Source of the DNA: Hydractinia symbiolongicarpus
Lineage: Eukaryota > Cnidaria > Hydrozoa > Anthoathecata > Hydractiniidae
Reading direction: 5' to 3'
Length of the DNA: 64,000 nt
Assembly: GCF_029227915.1 (NCBI RefSeq)
Contig: NC_079877.1
Span: 21,665,851-21,729,850 of the forward strand
The position numbers were made by a program, and so were the translations under genes. Below are positions 9,252 through 22,910 of the stretch, piece after piece. How positions within the stretch are numbered: the first letter of the stretch is position 1; every line of letters starts with the position of its first letter. The notes under the pieces are model-generated. The model had not been told where the DNA came from and ran no database searches. It worked only from the letters and a program-made list of their open reading frames with translations.

Positions 9252-10608
9252 CCGTATTTTCCGGTATATAACCCGCACATCGTATAACCCGCAGCTCAGC
9301 TTTTTCAGGGACTTATGAACTAGATACTATTAGATAGCCCGCACCTTCGTATAACCCGCATAAAATTTCAATCAATGTTTTACTAACCCGCACCTTTGCA
9401 TAAACCGCATCATGTTAAGAAAAAAATTCAGCGTATTTTTACTTACCCTAATCATTTTATAATCATGTGCGTGTGTTCTGTTTTTTCATGCTGGAGACAA
9501 GTGGGGGACGTTTAAACTCGTGAACCCCAAACACGAGAACCAATTGTCTGAACTAGCGACTCTCTTGTTCTTAACTTCCTTGTCTCCGATTGGCGAAATA
9601 ATAATGAATTAAAATTAATTTGACAAATCGATCTTCTGCTAATGCCGGCAGTACCAAATCGGAAAATGCTGTTTTCTTTTAATTTGTAAACATTAGTTTC
9701 AGCCAATAATAACTCTTCCTGCGATTGAACAAACAAACAAATAAAAAACCATTATATCAGGTTATCAACCTAAAGTAAAATCTCTGTTTTTTATGTATAT
9801 TTAAGTTTTCTTGGCATAAAAATAAACAACATAATAATTATCACGGATTGTCTGTAACAGCGATGTACGGAACATTCTTTTCTAATGTTTATAGAATTTT
9901 GTTATCTATTTATATCTCAGCAATCACAGTGTGCATGATAAATGAATGGCGGCAATAAGGAGGAGATAGTTGCGCGTGTCTAATTAATTGTATTTTATAT
10001 TTATTTTTCATATTTTTAGTGGCCACCTGTTGCTTGAAGGTAGCACAGATAAAAAGAAAATTATTATCTATACTTTAATTTTAACATTTTTCAAAATTTT
10101 TAACAGGAATTAATAATTAAGTCCTGGGCACTAGGTTGTGATTTACGTGTCAATTTAACCTAAAAATGATACGTGCTATATTGCTCTATTACCAGAAGCA
10201 AATCATTTCAATGTGCTCAATGTGATTGCAAAGATATAAATAGATTAGAATTACATTCAACACACAAAAAAATGATCTCCAGAATTGTGTTTCAGAGACA
10301 GCTCGTAATATTAACAATGGCAAGCGATAGAAAGTTAAAGAAAGCAATTTCACCGTGTAAAAAAAATTAAATCACGTAGTTGAAGTAAGATTACGTAGAT
10401 ATAGGATTGCGCATGCAGTTATATTAATGTACGCATTTTATCTCGTTGGTACTATTTGCTTCATTGAATGTATAAACTTTAACTTTCACAATAAATAACA
10501 GAAAATATACAACTTATCACATAACCCGCACCACAATATAACCCGCACCAACGATGGAAGTCGTAAAAATCAACTTATAACCCGCCGGTTATATACCGGA
10601 AAATACGG
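9252..10608. mobile_element. Non-autonomous DNA transposon with 24-bp TIRs, TA flanks
   Basis: CCGTATTTTCCGGTATATAA at the left is exactly inverted at the right end (10589-10608), and both ends are flanked by TA, as for Tc1/mariner/pogo-type targets. The inside is AT-rich with no credible coding. Next to both ends are several copies of ATAACCCGCA in the same orientation (left near 9268-9410, right near 10524-10584), so the subterminal repeats are direct although the tips are inverted. Confidence 0.8.
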
Positions 10609-10610
10609 TA

Positions 10611-13571
10611 AGTGTAGATCAACAAATTATATTGCTAGAGCTTTAGCTTCAGCCACACATTAAGGAAATGGCATTGCTAATAAGCCTGATTTTGCTGTTC
10701 AACAGCCTGTTTCTGCAGTCGTCCAACATCATCTAGGAATAGAAAACTTTAATAACTCAGTGGACAATCTGGTTTTTGGTTGGAGCATGTGCAATAACGG
10801 TGACCTCCAGGAGGAGAAAATTCCCTCGACACCTACAACAAAAAAGTTTAAAAAACGTTTGTTTAAAACTAAACTTTGGGTACAAGAAAAAGCAAAGCTA
10901 AGTCTGTAACCTTAAATTTCGATGCAGTTGGATTTAAAAGCAATCCAGTGCAATTCCTTAAAGACAAAATTAGGGCTCAATTCGGAAACTCTGGTTGTAT
11001 TTCGACCACAAGAACACAAAAAGAGCCCTTAACCTTTACTGACACACAACTTCTGCAACCATTTTCCTCCTGTGTCTTGCTATAATGGCAATGTTGATGC
11101 TTTGCGCACTTATTTTTTCTTTTATTGCGCCTACCCCTCCTGTGCCCAAAAGGGACGTGGAAATAATTAAGAAGTGCGAGTATGTTAACTTTGACCTGCT
11201 TCTTCTCCTCCCATGCTTAATGCTCTCTTAGACTCGTCTATTTCGATGGATTATATTGGTGAGCATGACCTGAATGTAGAAACAGTGGCAGTAGTCCCGA
11301 TGTCTGTCTCCCTTATAAAAATGACCACAAATAAGTCAGACATGAAGGATTAAGTCCTGGTCCTTAGCATTGAGCAGTTACCAAAGATGTGTGTAGTCTT
11401 TTTTCTGCATCTTTGCCAGGAAATGATTACATACCAGACTTTGTAACTTAGTTTGCCAATCAATATGTTTTTTTTTGCTGTCTACAACGCGTGCAATTTT
11501 TTTAATTTTTTGTATTCACTTATGGAGTAAAAGTGTTAAATATGGAGTAAAAGTGTTAAATATATTAACAAAACATTGCTTTGTCGTTAGAAGTAACCTA
11601 TAGCAAATATATACTGCAGAAATACATGACAAAGAGAGGGCTATGTCGTACCATGTTGTATTCACTGCAATCATCTACTATTTTGTTTGTCGTGTCAATC
11701 CGCCCCTCAACATGGCCGCAGACTATCTTTTCACGGCAGGTTATATTTTCTCGTAACGATTGTGTTTTTTACTAAAAAACATTTTTATAAACTTCAGTTC
11801 CACTTCGATCTTTTGCTCCATACAATTCTTTTTTTCCTGGGCAAGATGTATGTGCATTGATGTTTTAAAACAGATGATCATTCCAATTTATTTTAAAAAT
11901 TTTTATAATTTGTTAGGATTTGTGCATATAATGTTTACAAAATCAAGATTTTTAATTTTAAAAATGTTACCACAAGATTTTTAGTTCTGTAAATTCTCAG
12001 TGATCTGCTGTTATAAGACCAAAAAATAACTTTTTGAGGAAAATGATGATAATAGGTATAATTTACATATAAAAATTGATTCCTTCCAGGATACAATTTC
12101 TGGCAACAATAACTTACACTGTTGAACGTCATAATACTTAATACAGCCATGCATTGGAAAGCCATGCTATTAATAGTATACATTAACTGTGGAAATTTGC
12201 TATTAAAAAGTATAAATTGATGTTTTTTTCAGTTATCTGCTGAATAACAATTTTATAAAAAAATTAAAAAAACATTTTTTGAGGAAAACGTTAGTTTTTA
12301 AAATGTGATGTGGTGGAAAAGTAGGCCAGGGTTGATTTTTTATATAAAGAGAATATTTTTTTAAATATAACTTCCACCAACATGAAATGTAGCTAATTCC
12401 ATACTGAATACATGTTCTGAAAGAGCTGGCACATTTGTATTTATTTTTGAAAAAAAGAGACAGTGTACGTCATCTATTCAAAGATATCTGAGTTAAGCAT
12501 ATAATTAACTTTCTGTAGCCTGAGCTAGATTGAATATTGTTAACTAATTATTTTAAGTAAGCTTATTTTTTAAAGCAAGACGAATAGTGCTGCGTGCTCA
12601 CTTTATTAGTAAGAATACTTTGTCTTAAAAAGTTATTTTTTACTTTTATGATACATTTATCTTTGACATCTATGTTAACATGCTTTATTAAATAAAATCA
12701 GAAGATATTTTTTGTCTTGTTTGAAAGAAATTTGTGAATACTTTAAGGCAAGAAATTCTATTGTTCTTTGCTCACGTGATCATTATTGGGAAATCTTTTC
12801 TTCATTAATGTTAGATGTGGCCATGCTGGTTTGCACTGAAAAAGTATTATATAAAAAACTCAATTTTAATATCTCAAAAAAAACTTAGTTAACTAGGCTA
12901 GACATGTCTGAAATCTGGACAATCCTTGTTAAATTGAGACAGTGGTGGGATACTGCTAACTTGATACCATAATTATTCAAATAAGTAGTCAAATTCTTAT
13001 TCCGAATATTGACTTTCAGGAGGGACATAATATATGTACAGGTAATATTGCCAGTTCGAATACCCCTAAGTTGAAGTGTCTCTTCAGTCAGCTAATTTCC
13101 TACCTCATGGCTTTATTGCGACTTATGCTGAAAAATTGAACAAGCAACACCCAATTTCTGAAAATTTTACGCCCTGTTTCAATTTACTACCATCTCTCAT
13201 ATTAAAACAAAATGTGGAGTGGTGGAATTAGTTTTACAGTGTAATGATTGTAAAAACTAGATAAATTTCTGTTGTTTTAATTTATTGATGATGCACAATG
13301 TTTTTTTGTTCACAACTCTTTTTTGGATTTTTCTGTTCTAATTTATACTTTGCTTTTTATGTTAATCAATCTGGTGGTAATGGCACTGTGTTTTGTATTT
13401 TTGCTTCTTTACCTTTTTTTGTAAACCCAAAATAACTTGGTGATAATGATTCTTGGAAGAGTGGGATAAGGAAGTTTTCTGGTAACAAAATTAGTTTTGT
13501 GTAAATGCTGATACTATGTGTGACCTTTTGTATTTCTATGTTATGTTATTTAAAAAATATTTCCATTGTTT
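10611..13571. other. AT-rich intergenic DNA, nothing recognised
   Basis: Only short ORFs without domain features. The ORF at 10876-11085 has mildly protein-like composition (FKSNPVQFLKDKIRAQFGN) but no match I can name. Confidence 0.5.
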
Positions 13572-13700
13572 TAAAACCATGAAAGTTAATGATTCAAATT
13601 TCATCCATCTTTAAAAGGTGGTAGTTCAAATGGAAGAACAACATGGTGTGCAGTAATTAGTTTCATACTGCAACAAACAATAATGCAAATTAATTCAAAA
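13572..13700 (+). repeat. Dispersed repeat, copy 1
   Basis: The stretch AAGGTGGTAGTTCAAAT...GCAACAAACAATAAT is repeated with few changes at 17830-17960. Confidence 0.7.
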
Positions 13701-14149
13701 AATTTTACAAACAAAAGTTTCAAGAAAAGAGGTAACTACAAGAAAAGAAAAGAAAAGAGGAATTTTTTTAATTTACTCGGGATATACGTTCAGTTATTCA
13801 GGTTTTGCTGAGCTATAGTAACTAGTTGCCATGTGAAAATCAAATCCAATAAGGAAAATTTAGTTAAAAAATAATTTTTTGAGGAAACTAATTTATCACA
13901 CCGCAGTTTGTAACATGTAATTGGTAATAATGTAATAATGTAATTGGTTCTAGAAGCTTCAAAGGTGGATATGTTTTGGATAAGGTAGAAGATTGGATTA
14001 ATGAATTAAAGATGCTGAGTAAAATTGCTAAAACAGAGTCGCAAGGGGAATAAAGTTGTTTTATCAGTGGCTGGCTCCAAGCATAAATTAACGTACTGTA
14101 TGCGAACATACCACACTCGTAGTTATTGAATTCGAATTAATACTAGCAC

Positions 14150-15140
14150 TGACAGGAGGTATTAAAGTAAACAAAAACAAGAGACAACTGCTGTCACTCC
14201 CGATTAAACTTGGTGGTCTTGAGATACCAATATTCTAAAACTTATCACAAATAACTGAATATCTTGGTAAACAAATAAAACAACAGACTCGACAATGTGA
14301 AGAAGATCCAGAACTGAAACAAAAGAAAAACCAATCAAACAAAATAAATTGCTAAGATTAGTGTCATTCTTGATCATGCCAGAAGTGAAATGTGTAAGCA
14401 GGAAATCAGACTGAACGATATCAGCCAGGAAGCAGTGTATCTAGTTGACTGACTACCTTCAAGGAACGAGGGATACACAATTAAAAAGCTATGCTTCTGG
14501 GCTTTGATTCGAATTTCAAGTTCACAATTGATCATGCTTTGTCATGCAAAAAATGTGGCTTTGTTTCGCTTAGACAATGAAATCCGTAATGTCACGGGGA
14601 TGTAACTAAAAGAGGTTTGTCATGATGTACGCATTGAACCGTGTCTACAACAGTTACCTGGTGAGCCATTCAACGAGTGGACAGCGAATGTTTCTCAGGA
14701 ATCGAGAGTTATGTATGCACAAGAGGTTTTTGGAACACTGGTCAAATGGCATTTTTAGATGCTAAAGTGTGCTACCAAAAGCATATGATGTAAATAGAAA
14801 GGAAAAAAAAGAAAAATTACAATAAACTTAATTTGCAAGTAGAGCATGAAACTTTAACTCCACTAGCGATATCCGTGTGTGGCGGAATGGGTTGCGTGTG
14901 TCGAAAGTTCTATACTCGGCTTTCCGAAATGATTTCTGAAAAGCGTAAACATCATTTTTCAAAAATTTCAGCATGGATAAGACGTAACATTTGTTTTGCG
15001 CTTATTAAGTCTTTATGCATATGTGTTCGAGGTAGTTGTTCAGTCTTTTCATCTAACCTTGTCGCATCTTTGTCAGTGGATCCTATCCTAGTTCTTCTAC
15101 CTTTATATATCATACTTATGTCAACATCATCGGCGATATT
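14150..15140 (+). pseudogene. 3' fragment of a reverse-transcriptase-type retroelement
   Basis: Frames interrupted by stops preserve LSLPIKLGGLEIPIF near 14190 (a post-RT segment typical of reverse transcriptase ORFs), then a Cys/His stretch around LSCKKCGF, CHDV.IEPCLQQL.GEPFNEWTANVS, and a C-terminal block (GGMGCVCRKFYTRLSEMISEKR, CFALIKSLCICVRGS) at 14870-15050. This C-terminal, nuclease-like region is frequent in cnidarian retroelement proteins (recalled, not searched). At least five frame breaks. The element class is uncertain. Confidence 0.5.
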
Positions 15141-15186
15141 TCGGTATAGAAACAGACCAACAAATTATTTTATTGCAATGTATGTA

Positions 15187-15363
15187 CAGTTGACTCTCTC
15201 TAATCCGAATCTCAAGGGGGATAATTTTTTTTCGGATTACAGAGATTCGGATAGTAGAAAGTAAATTATGAGGGTTTCTTAAGGAAAATTGACGGTGACT
15301 TTTAATTGTTCGGATTATAAAAAGATTCGGATAATAGAGATTCGGATTAGAGAGAGGCAGCTG
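15187..15363. mobile_element. 177-bp palindromic MITE with TA target duplication
   Basis: CTCTCTAATCCGAATCTC at the left is matched inverted by GAGATTCGGATTAGAGAGAG at the right. It begins CAGTTG and ends CAGCTG and is flanked by TA on both sides. This is the usual form of pogo/Tigger-like MITEs. Confidence 0.8.
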
Positions 15364-15999
15364 TATATACGCTTTAATTAAATATAATGTTCAAAAAAGG
15401 AAATGACCATAATTTTTTTTTGTAACATACTGTGTGCTTCTATGCTACCTTCGTGTAGTATGGATGGAGCATGATGACGGGTCTATTCCGAGCAATACGC
15501 TTTAGAAATAACTCAACAAATTTTACTGTTTTGCAAAAAATGCTAGAGTACTATTTTTTTTAGGAGTCGAAATACACCCAATATTAGCTAAATCAAATTC
15601 TATTCATACTATTATTAACTAATAGCTATTTTCAACCGGCTATTATGAGAAAGTCGTAGCGTTCAATGGCTAGAGAGCCTTAAGAACGGGCCTTGTACAG
15701 CACAATATACCTTAACTTCGTAGCAACCATACCGTCGCTACAAATTAGACAAGTAACATTGTCGGTAAAACGTGAAAGATGCAGTCATAACTCAATTTTA
15801 TTTAGCTAGTTACACTATATTAATAACTATGTTTCTTCGAATAGTTTTTCTAACACCTACGAACAAAAAATTCCATATACATTTTTATCATTTTTGTCAT
15901 GAGGTTTTAGTTTTAAAATTGAAAGTTCCAAATAACATTACAGTGCTTCCTATAAACAGCAAAAAAAAACATATGACACACATAAGTATTTTTCTAAAA

Positions 16000-17560
16000 T
16001 ATCGTTTTATTTGTGTATGGATAGTTATTCAAATCTACTGCTTGTTTCAATATATCTCTTTTCATAGATACATGGATAGGTGTCCCATATTCCTTCATTC
16101 TTACTGCGTTGAAAAAAGTATTCTGTGAATTGAGCTGTTAGAACATCTAAGGTTGGCGTGCTAAATATTTTAATTCGCGCGAAGGGTAAGTTCAAAAAAT
16201 GCGTTTTTCAAATGATGCATGTATATTGATAAAATCTCTTTTTTGTAAGGTATGGATGGATCTCTCATTTGCTTGGTTGTTTACTGAGTAGAACTAATTT
16301 TGTAGACACAGGTCTGCTAGGACATGCTGTATGTTTTTCCGCCTGAAGGTATTTCGCAAAACATCCTTTTAATATTGTATGGTGGTATGGATCGGTCTCC
16401 GTTGTTCCTGCTTCTTACTGAGTGGAATAGAGTCTTCCCGTGAATTCACATGCTAGGACATCTTATATTATCGCGGTGCTTGTTATCTGAGTGGAATGAA
16501 GTGTTTTTAGACATATTTGGTAGGGTCTTTTTCTTGATTGCTTCTTTGTGGTGTAGAATAAAGTTTCGCTTTTGATTCGCTTACTAGCTAAATCTTCTTT
16601 TTAGTAGTGTATGGATGGATATCTAACATTTTATTCAGCGTGAAAGGCAACTTTCAAAATTCTCATTTCAAATGATGTATGGATGGGTCTCACACTCTCG
16701 TGCCTGTTTTCTGAGTAGAATAAAGTCTTTTCTCGAATTGGCCGACCAAGAGATTTAATACTTCACCTTTCGCGATAGCGTTTTTATCAGATATCTTTTA
16801 GGTTGTATGTCAGGATCTTTTGCTCCCTTGCCTGTTTACAAAGTAGAAGAAAGGTTTTTTTATTCGCTTGCTAGAACATTGAACATTTCATTTGGTGCGA
16901 GCTTCTTCCTACAAGGTGCGAGAGCTTTACCAAAATCTTTGATGTATGCACATGTAATGATATACGCACGCGTGTGCTACTCGCCCTTTCGATTTTTGAG
17001 TAGAAAAAAGTGATGATCTGATCTTTTTTTTATATTGCGTAAGGTTATTCCCCAAAATACTTTGTTAATGATGAATTGACAGGTTTCGCTACTTGTCTAA
17101 TTGTTTTTTAATCAGAATAAGCTTTGCCTTTTTTAGCTTCTCAAGACATTTAATATTGTATTTATTGCGGGAATGGTTTCTTAAATTTTGTTTTCAGTAT
17201 TGTATGTGTAGGTATGTATGGGCCTGGCTACTTGCCTAAATATTTACCCTAATAGGACATCTTTCCCAATTACTTAATTCAATTCGCTTGCTTGTGTACT
17301 GACTAGAATAAAGTTTCCCCTTGCTTTTTTGTACAGCATGCATTTCCGAACAATCTCGTTAAAATTTAGAACAGTTGTACACGTTTCATGTGATCAAAAA
17401 AAGACCTCAAATGTTAATCGAGATATTTAGTAGGCCTTTGCGTTTTAATTCTCGGTATTTAACCAGAAGGATGAATTTTACGTCGCAAAAATTTAAATGC
17501 GTACGGTATGGATGAATGCGTTGTTTTATGAATGACAAGCATATGCCATAACCCATTGGG
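16000..17560 (+). repeat. Degenerate satellite, units of roughly 140-250 bp
   Basis: Recurring blocks GTATGGATGG.TCTC, TTGCCTGTTT.CTGAGTAGAATAAAGT and TTCGCTTGCTAGGACAT appear in the same order at least seven times with heavy divergence. No coding capacity. Confidence 0.6.
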
Positions 17561-17829
17561 TAATTCATTACTCTGCAAGTAATAAAAGAGACACAGCCAG
17601 TTTGGCTGCAACAAAGTTTTCAAATAGGTGGCTACACCCTTTACTTTAATAAAAACTTTGGCGAAAGTCTAAAGTTTGTTAATTCAAGGAGACAACAGTT
17701 TCAATAAACCTATAATACTTAGCTAGGGTTTTTAACTCACATTTAATTTTGTAACAACAAGCTTTATGATGTGTTTTTATTTGAAGTGACATTGAAGTTT
17801 GTGAATTCCACGTAAATTATGTCTATTGT

Positions 17830-17960
17830 TGTAAAATGAAAGTTATTGGTTCGAATTCAATTTATCTTTGAAAGGTGGTAGTTCAAATTGAAGAACAACA
17901 TGGTGTGCAGTAATTAGTTTCATACTGCAACAAACAATAATCCAAATCAATTCGAAATTT
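17830..17960 (+). repeat. Dispersed repeat, copy 2
   Basis: Near-identical to 13572-13700 in the same orientation. Terminal structures were not found, so the class is unknown. Confidence 0.7.
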
Positions 17961-19835
17961 ATAATTCATACAGTAATACCCTTATTCTGTCTTTTTGTGT
18001 GCAAAATTGCGGTATATTAGAATAATCTCGCCCAAAATGTACAAAAAAATAGAAGATTCAATTCGATATCCGCGGTATTTTAATTATTTTTAATTGCCAT
18101 TGATAATAAGAGCCGCCGTACGCTTTGTTACCCAGTCTTTTCTAACCACATCATCAAGTTCTATCCAAGCCAGTACCGATAAGTAACGATACGGAGGAGA
18201 TTCTTATTTATCTTTTGCTGCTTTTTGAGAATGGAAACAAATCAGAAATTTAAGCTCTTTCGAATTTTTCTACCGTGATTAATCAAAAGTTAAGGCTCTT
18301 TACATTGCTGTTTAATGGTTCGACAACGAAGGTTTGAGCAGTCAGATTTGAATAGTAAAGTTGTTGGGTTTTGACAAGGTTTAAAATGTTCTCCTTATGA
18401 CTTTTTTGACTTCTAAGGGCTTTGTTTTACAACATACTCACTATAAAAAACGGACAATATATCGATAATATAGAATAGATATTATGTCCATATGCACTGG
18501 AATGAACGGGCTTCTAAAAACTAATATATTGACCATATGTATGAAAAATGGATATAATAATGATTTTTTCAGGAGATCCGAGAATCCATATAATATAGAG
18601 ACCTGGTGAACGTGTCAGGACGGAGCGCATCGTTGCTGCGTCTATCCGCTGCACTGCAGGGCATTCCGCGGTTTACGGACTACTACATACTTGTTCCCCA
18701 CCCTCTTCCCTGTTTTCAGACAATGAAATTTATTTACGTCATTATCAGGTATCTACAAGCTTAAGAAGCCACCACTTACACTAGGCTGAGGCTGTAGCCA
18801 GGATACCCAGCTCAACCTTCCATAATATTTCATATCATACTTTATGGCTAGCCTAGTTATTTAAGCTTTCTTTGATAGAGAAAGAAAGAATTAATCATAA
18901 AGGCGGTTTGAAGGGACAACGCTGGGTCTCCTGGCTAAATTTATAACTAGACAGACTCGTTTTTTCACAGAACTGTGCGTTTATCTGCACGATAGTCGTT
19001 TAGGGGAAGTAGCTAATGTTTATTTACACGTAATCAAGATTCTAATATGAAAGTAGAAAATAATAAACTGCCGTCATTAGCTAGGAGAGGAAGGGGTGGG
19101 GATGCGTTTTGGAGATGGCCAGCCAGTTAGGCGCGCACAAGAGTTATCTTACCTTCTTTCTTTCCTCCAGCGGTGAGTTAGCGGGCCACCAATCCATACT
19201 GTGTATTTTACCGTGGTCACTCACAAACAGTTGTTTGCCATGGTATAGACAACCGCAAAATTAAATTGCTAAATTGCCTAAAAAGGATAACTACCATAAC
19301 ACAGGAACTCACAGTGTAGTACTAAAATTGTACAAAGTAAAAGGCTAAGAGTATAAAATATGAATTGTTTAATAACATTCTATGAAGTGTTCTATAATGG
19401 AAGATCATTTGAGACATAAGTAATCAACATGAGATAGTTTGTTGAGAAAGGTTGCTGAATATTGTTCCATTATTTAAAAAAATGAACGCTGAGCGAATGT
19501 CGATTGAAGGTGGTTGTATATCTACACTAGGTACACTAGGTAACTTGTGAGTGAAGTGCAGAACAAGTATATTTCAAAGTACAAATGGTTCCTTCCTGGT
19601 CAATATAGTAAATTTCAAAAGGAATAATTGAAAAAGAACGTGTTGAAATTTCAATAAACACATTGAAAATGTGTATGTACTTTTCATGAAACAATCACAC
19701 AATGGTGCCATGGCAAAAATTTATCTCATGAAATTTAATTTCACTTTTCGAAATTCTTATTCAATTCAATTCAATCTTGCAAAGTTTCTATGATTAAAGT
19801 AGGTAAGATATATTCTATCATCTGAATATATCTTC
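17961..19835. other. Intergenic DNA with one MITE-like inverted repeat
   Basis: TAGCCAGGATACCCAGC at 18795-18811 is inverted at 18921-18937 (GCTGGGTCTCCTGGCTA), giving a 143-bp palindromic element. Otherwise no gene is supported. Confidence 0.55.
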
Positions 19836-21105
19836 TTGCTTCATGAAAAAGATCTAGAGTGGATCTCAACAAAGAATTATCCTGCTAGCAAAATGGAAAA
19901 GTTGCTTCGTGAAAAACTTAAAAATAACAACAGCAAGCGAAAAGAAACGACACCTTATTTCATGGGCAGAAGCAATGCATATAAGGCAAACAAGAAACAA
20001 AGAAGGCAGATAATAAAAGGAGAATTGAATTACATAGTATGTAAATCTGTGGAGACGTTGATAAAAATTATAAATGTTGAAAATTATATTGTATAGTATA
20101 GTAAAACTTGCGAGCCAATACTGTTTATGCATAAAATAGAAGTAGAGGGTTTAAATTTTACAATTTTTAAAGTTTTTAAATTTTACAACGAAGGCTTGAT
20201 GCTGAAATATTTTGCTCAATGTGTCTTTATTTCTTAATATATACAGTATTAGGATATGGTTTTTAGAATTATGTAACATACTATATTTTTATCTGCAAAT
20301 GTAAGTCAATTTATTTGCAGATTATTTTGGCTTGTTATTCAAAAAAAATTTGTTTGTTATTCTGAATTTTGAATAGTGAAACATACTCCAATACGTTTTT
20401 GTTGATACATGTTGTGTAGATTTGAAGGAACACATTCAATTAGCATTGGATTTTTTGGGTAAAATGCAGCCATCACAAAACAGTTCTCAACTATCATGGG
20501 TAAACTTCATGAAATGTTATAACAATATTGCGGGGACATTGGTGTACCTCGTGTTGAGGAGAAGTCTGGCGAAGACAGTGACTTCGATTTCCCATGGATG
20601 GAAAATACAGGAATCGATGGTAAGTAGAATTGTTGTTACATTTCTTGACACTTCATATATCACGATTTTACGCTAGGTACTGTAGGGTTTAAAAGATAGT
20701 GGCAACAACGAAAATGAGCTGTTAAAAAGATGTGAAGAAGAAGTCGGCATACTCAAAAAAGAAATGTCTAGCTACTAGATTTTTTACAAGATATTATGGA
20801 ATAATTGGAAAATGAGATAGATGTCAATAGCTCCAACTTTTATGCGAATGAGGTATGGTGAATGCTTCTAATTGTGCTAGTTTATATTTATTTTTTTGGT
20901 TTTGTCAAATGTACAGGATTCTTCTTTATTGTGTGCTTCTAATTGGGATATCTTGACAACAGCTGGAAGGGTGTCAGAAATTTGCGGGTGTTATTGCCAT
21001 TGATCAAAACATATCTGCTGTAGACAATGAAGATGATTTGAGCGACAAAAACAGTGACATTGAAAGCGATTTTTCCCTGTCCGGCTCAGACAGTGACCCG
21101 GAATA
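19836..21105 (+). pseudogene. Possible exons of a decayed host gene (coiled coil, acidic tail)
   Basis: Three stretches look coding. 19836-20035 is Lys-rich (KMEKLLREKLKNNNSKRKE). About 20545-20620 is acidic and ends at a GTAAG donor. About 20693-20775 follows a TAG acceptor and reads as a coiled coil (NNENELLKRCEEEVGILKKE). About 20960-21105 ends in an acidic tail (SLSGSDSDPE, stop). At least one in-frame stop lies in the second stretch. No family is recognised, and the joining of these parts into one gene is inference. Confidence 0.3.
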
Positions 21106-22308
21106 ATGTAGCTTTTATCGTCTGTATTTATTATTTGAACCACCATAGCTCATTTCCGGGATTACATATTTTTTTAAGATTTCGTATCGTATCCGAAATT
21201 TTGTTTAAACGGGCTTTTTCCTCCTTCGTTTTCTCCTTCTCCTTCTCACTCATTCCACAGAGTATGTTCTATTGTTTGTAATCAATTTATATTATCAACT
21301 TGTGTGAAGTCATTAAAGTATGTTTCTGAACTATAAAGGGAATAAAATAAATTAAATTTGTTCCGAAATCTTTTAGCCTGCAAGGACTTTTATTCTACTT
21401 CAAGTAGAATAATCAAGAAGAGAAAAACTATTAGCTCTATACTATATTTCAACTATTTGTAGAATATATATTTTTTCCTTTTTAACAAGTAGTTAATTGC
21501 TTCTTAGAATAATACAAGACGTATAGTATACGTAAAACTAGCACACCTCATACGTGACACTGTATTATACATATTCATTTGTGAAAATAATTTGAAATCA
21601 ACCACAATGGGCTATCAAACGGAAATTGAATGTTTCAAAATATCATTCCCGGCATGCTATGTAATATATTAAAAATGATGGCCACAAGCTTGATCATATT
21701 TGTTTTGAAGTAATCATATAAAAAACTTCCTATATTAACAAAAAGCAATATATAAAGAAGTAGCAATCTTCTTGTGAAACATTCTGTGATGCCACGGATG
21801 CTAATGGTTTTGACTTTCGTAGTGCATGAACATATTTTTGGAAAAAAATAATTATTTGAGGAAACTACAAAGAAATTTTGAGTTACTGTCAGTACATTTA
21901 TATACATTATGAGAACCATCATAAAACCATTCAATAAACCTGAAAGTATAACTCATAGCTTTCGGTCTGTAAAATACAAAAACACCACTAGATTTCATCA
22001 AGAAACCACAACTACAAACTGCAATCGTTCAATATATATTAACAATTATTTCAAAAAAACAACGGATTCTTCTATATTCGAAAGCATAACAGATTAATCC
22101 TTAACGAAGACGGCGTGATACATATTTGCCTAAACTTTGTTCCGGTATATGTTAACAAGTTTTAATTTGTGAAACAAAAAAAGGTTTCGTTCAACCAAGA
22201 GATAACCGGTATATACAAAAGTATTCAGGTCTTAATTCATCGAAACAAGACGAGTGGAGTGTGTATATGTGACAATACCTTAGACACATTTCATTTTCCG
22301 GCCAATAT
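21106..22308. other. Intergenic DNA, nothing recognised
   Basis: AT-rich with short ORFs lacking domain features. Confidence 0.4.
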
Positions 22309-22910
22309 TAAGCGAAACGAGAGTAACATGGAGCGCTTAACTGATAATGCCATAGACAAGTGCCGACTTCGGTGATTTTTGTTCTGAAATTTCATTTTAT
22401 TGTCAAAATTGAATGAAACAAGAGAAACATGGAGAGTTTAACTGATACTATCACAGACAAGCACCAAATTCGGTAACTTTTGCTCTGAAATTTTATTTTC
22501 CGGCCAAATTTGAATGCTACAAAAGCATTATCTAAATGGTTATGAAAGGCCCAATTCACCAAAACAAATGAACCTGTTATGTATAGACTGCTTCTTGAAA
22601 CATTTTTCTGAATTTTTATCAATGGCCTAGCTCACCGAAACAATCAAATCTATTATGTACGGATTGCTTCTAGAAACAGGATCTTTTTCCTGAATGTTTA
22701 TCAATGGCTCAATTTACCGAAATAACCGAATCTGTGATGTATGGATTGCTTCTAGAAACAGAAGCTCTTTTCTGAATGTTATCAAAGGTCTAATTTACTG
22801 AAACAACCGAATCTCTAATGTATGGATTGCTTCTAAAACAGGAGCTTTTTTCTAAATTTTTATCAAAGGTCTAATTTACGGAAACAACCGTATCTCTTAC
22901 GTAATGCTGA
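22309..22910 (+). repeat. Two adjoining tandem arrays
   Basis: 22309-22515 holds two units of about 105 bp (GAGAAACATGGAG..TTAACTGATA). 22540-22910 holds four to five units of about 85-90 bp carrying TTTACCGAAACAACCGAATCT and TGTATGGATTGCTTCTAGAA. Confidence 0.7.

Noticed and set aside
18440-18600. Possible regulatory cluster of ATATTATGTCCATATG strings
   Set aside because: AT-rich background and no consistent unit.
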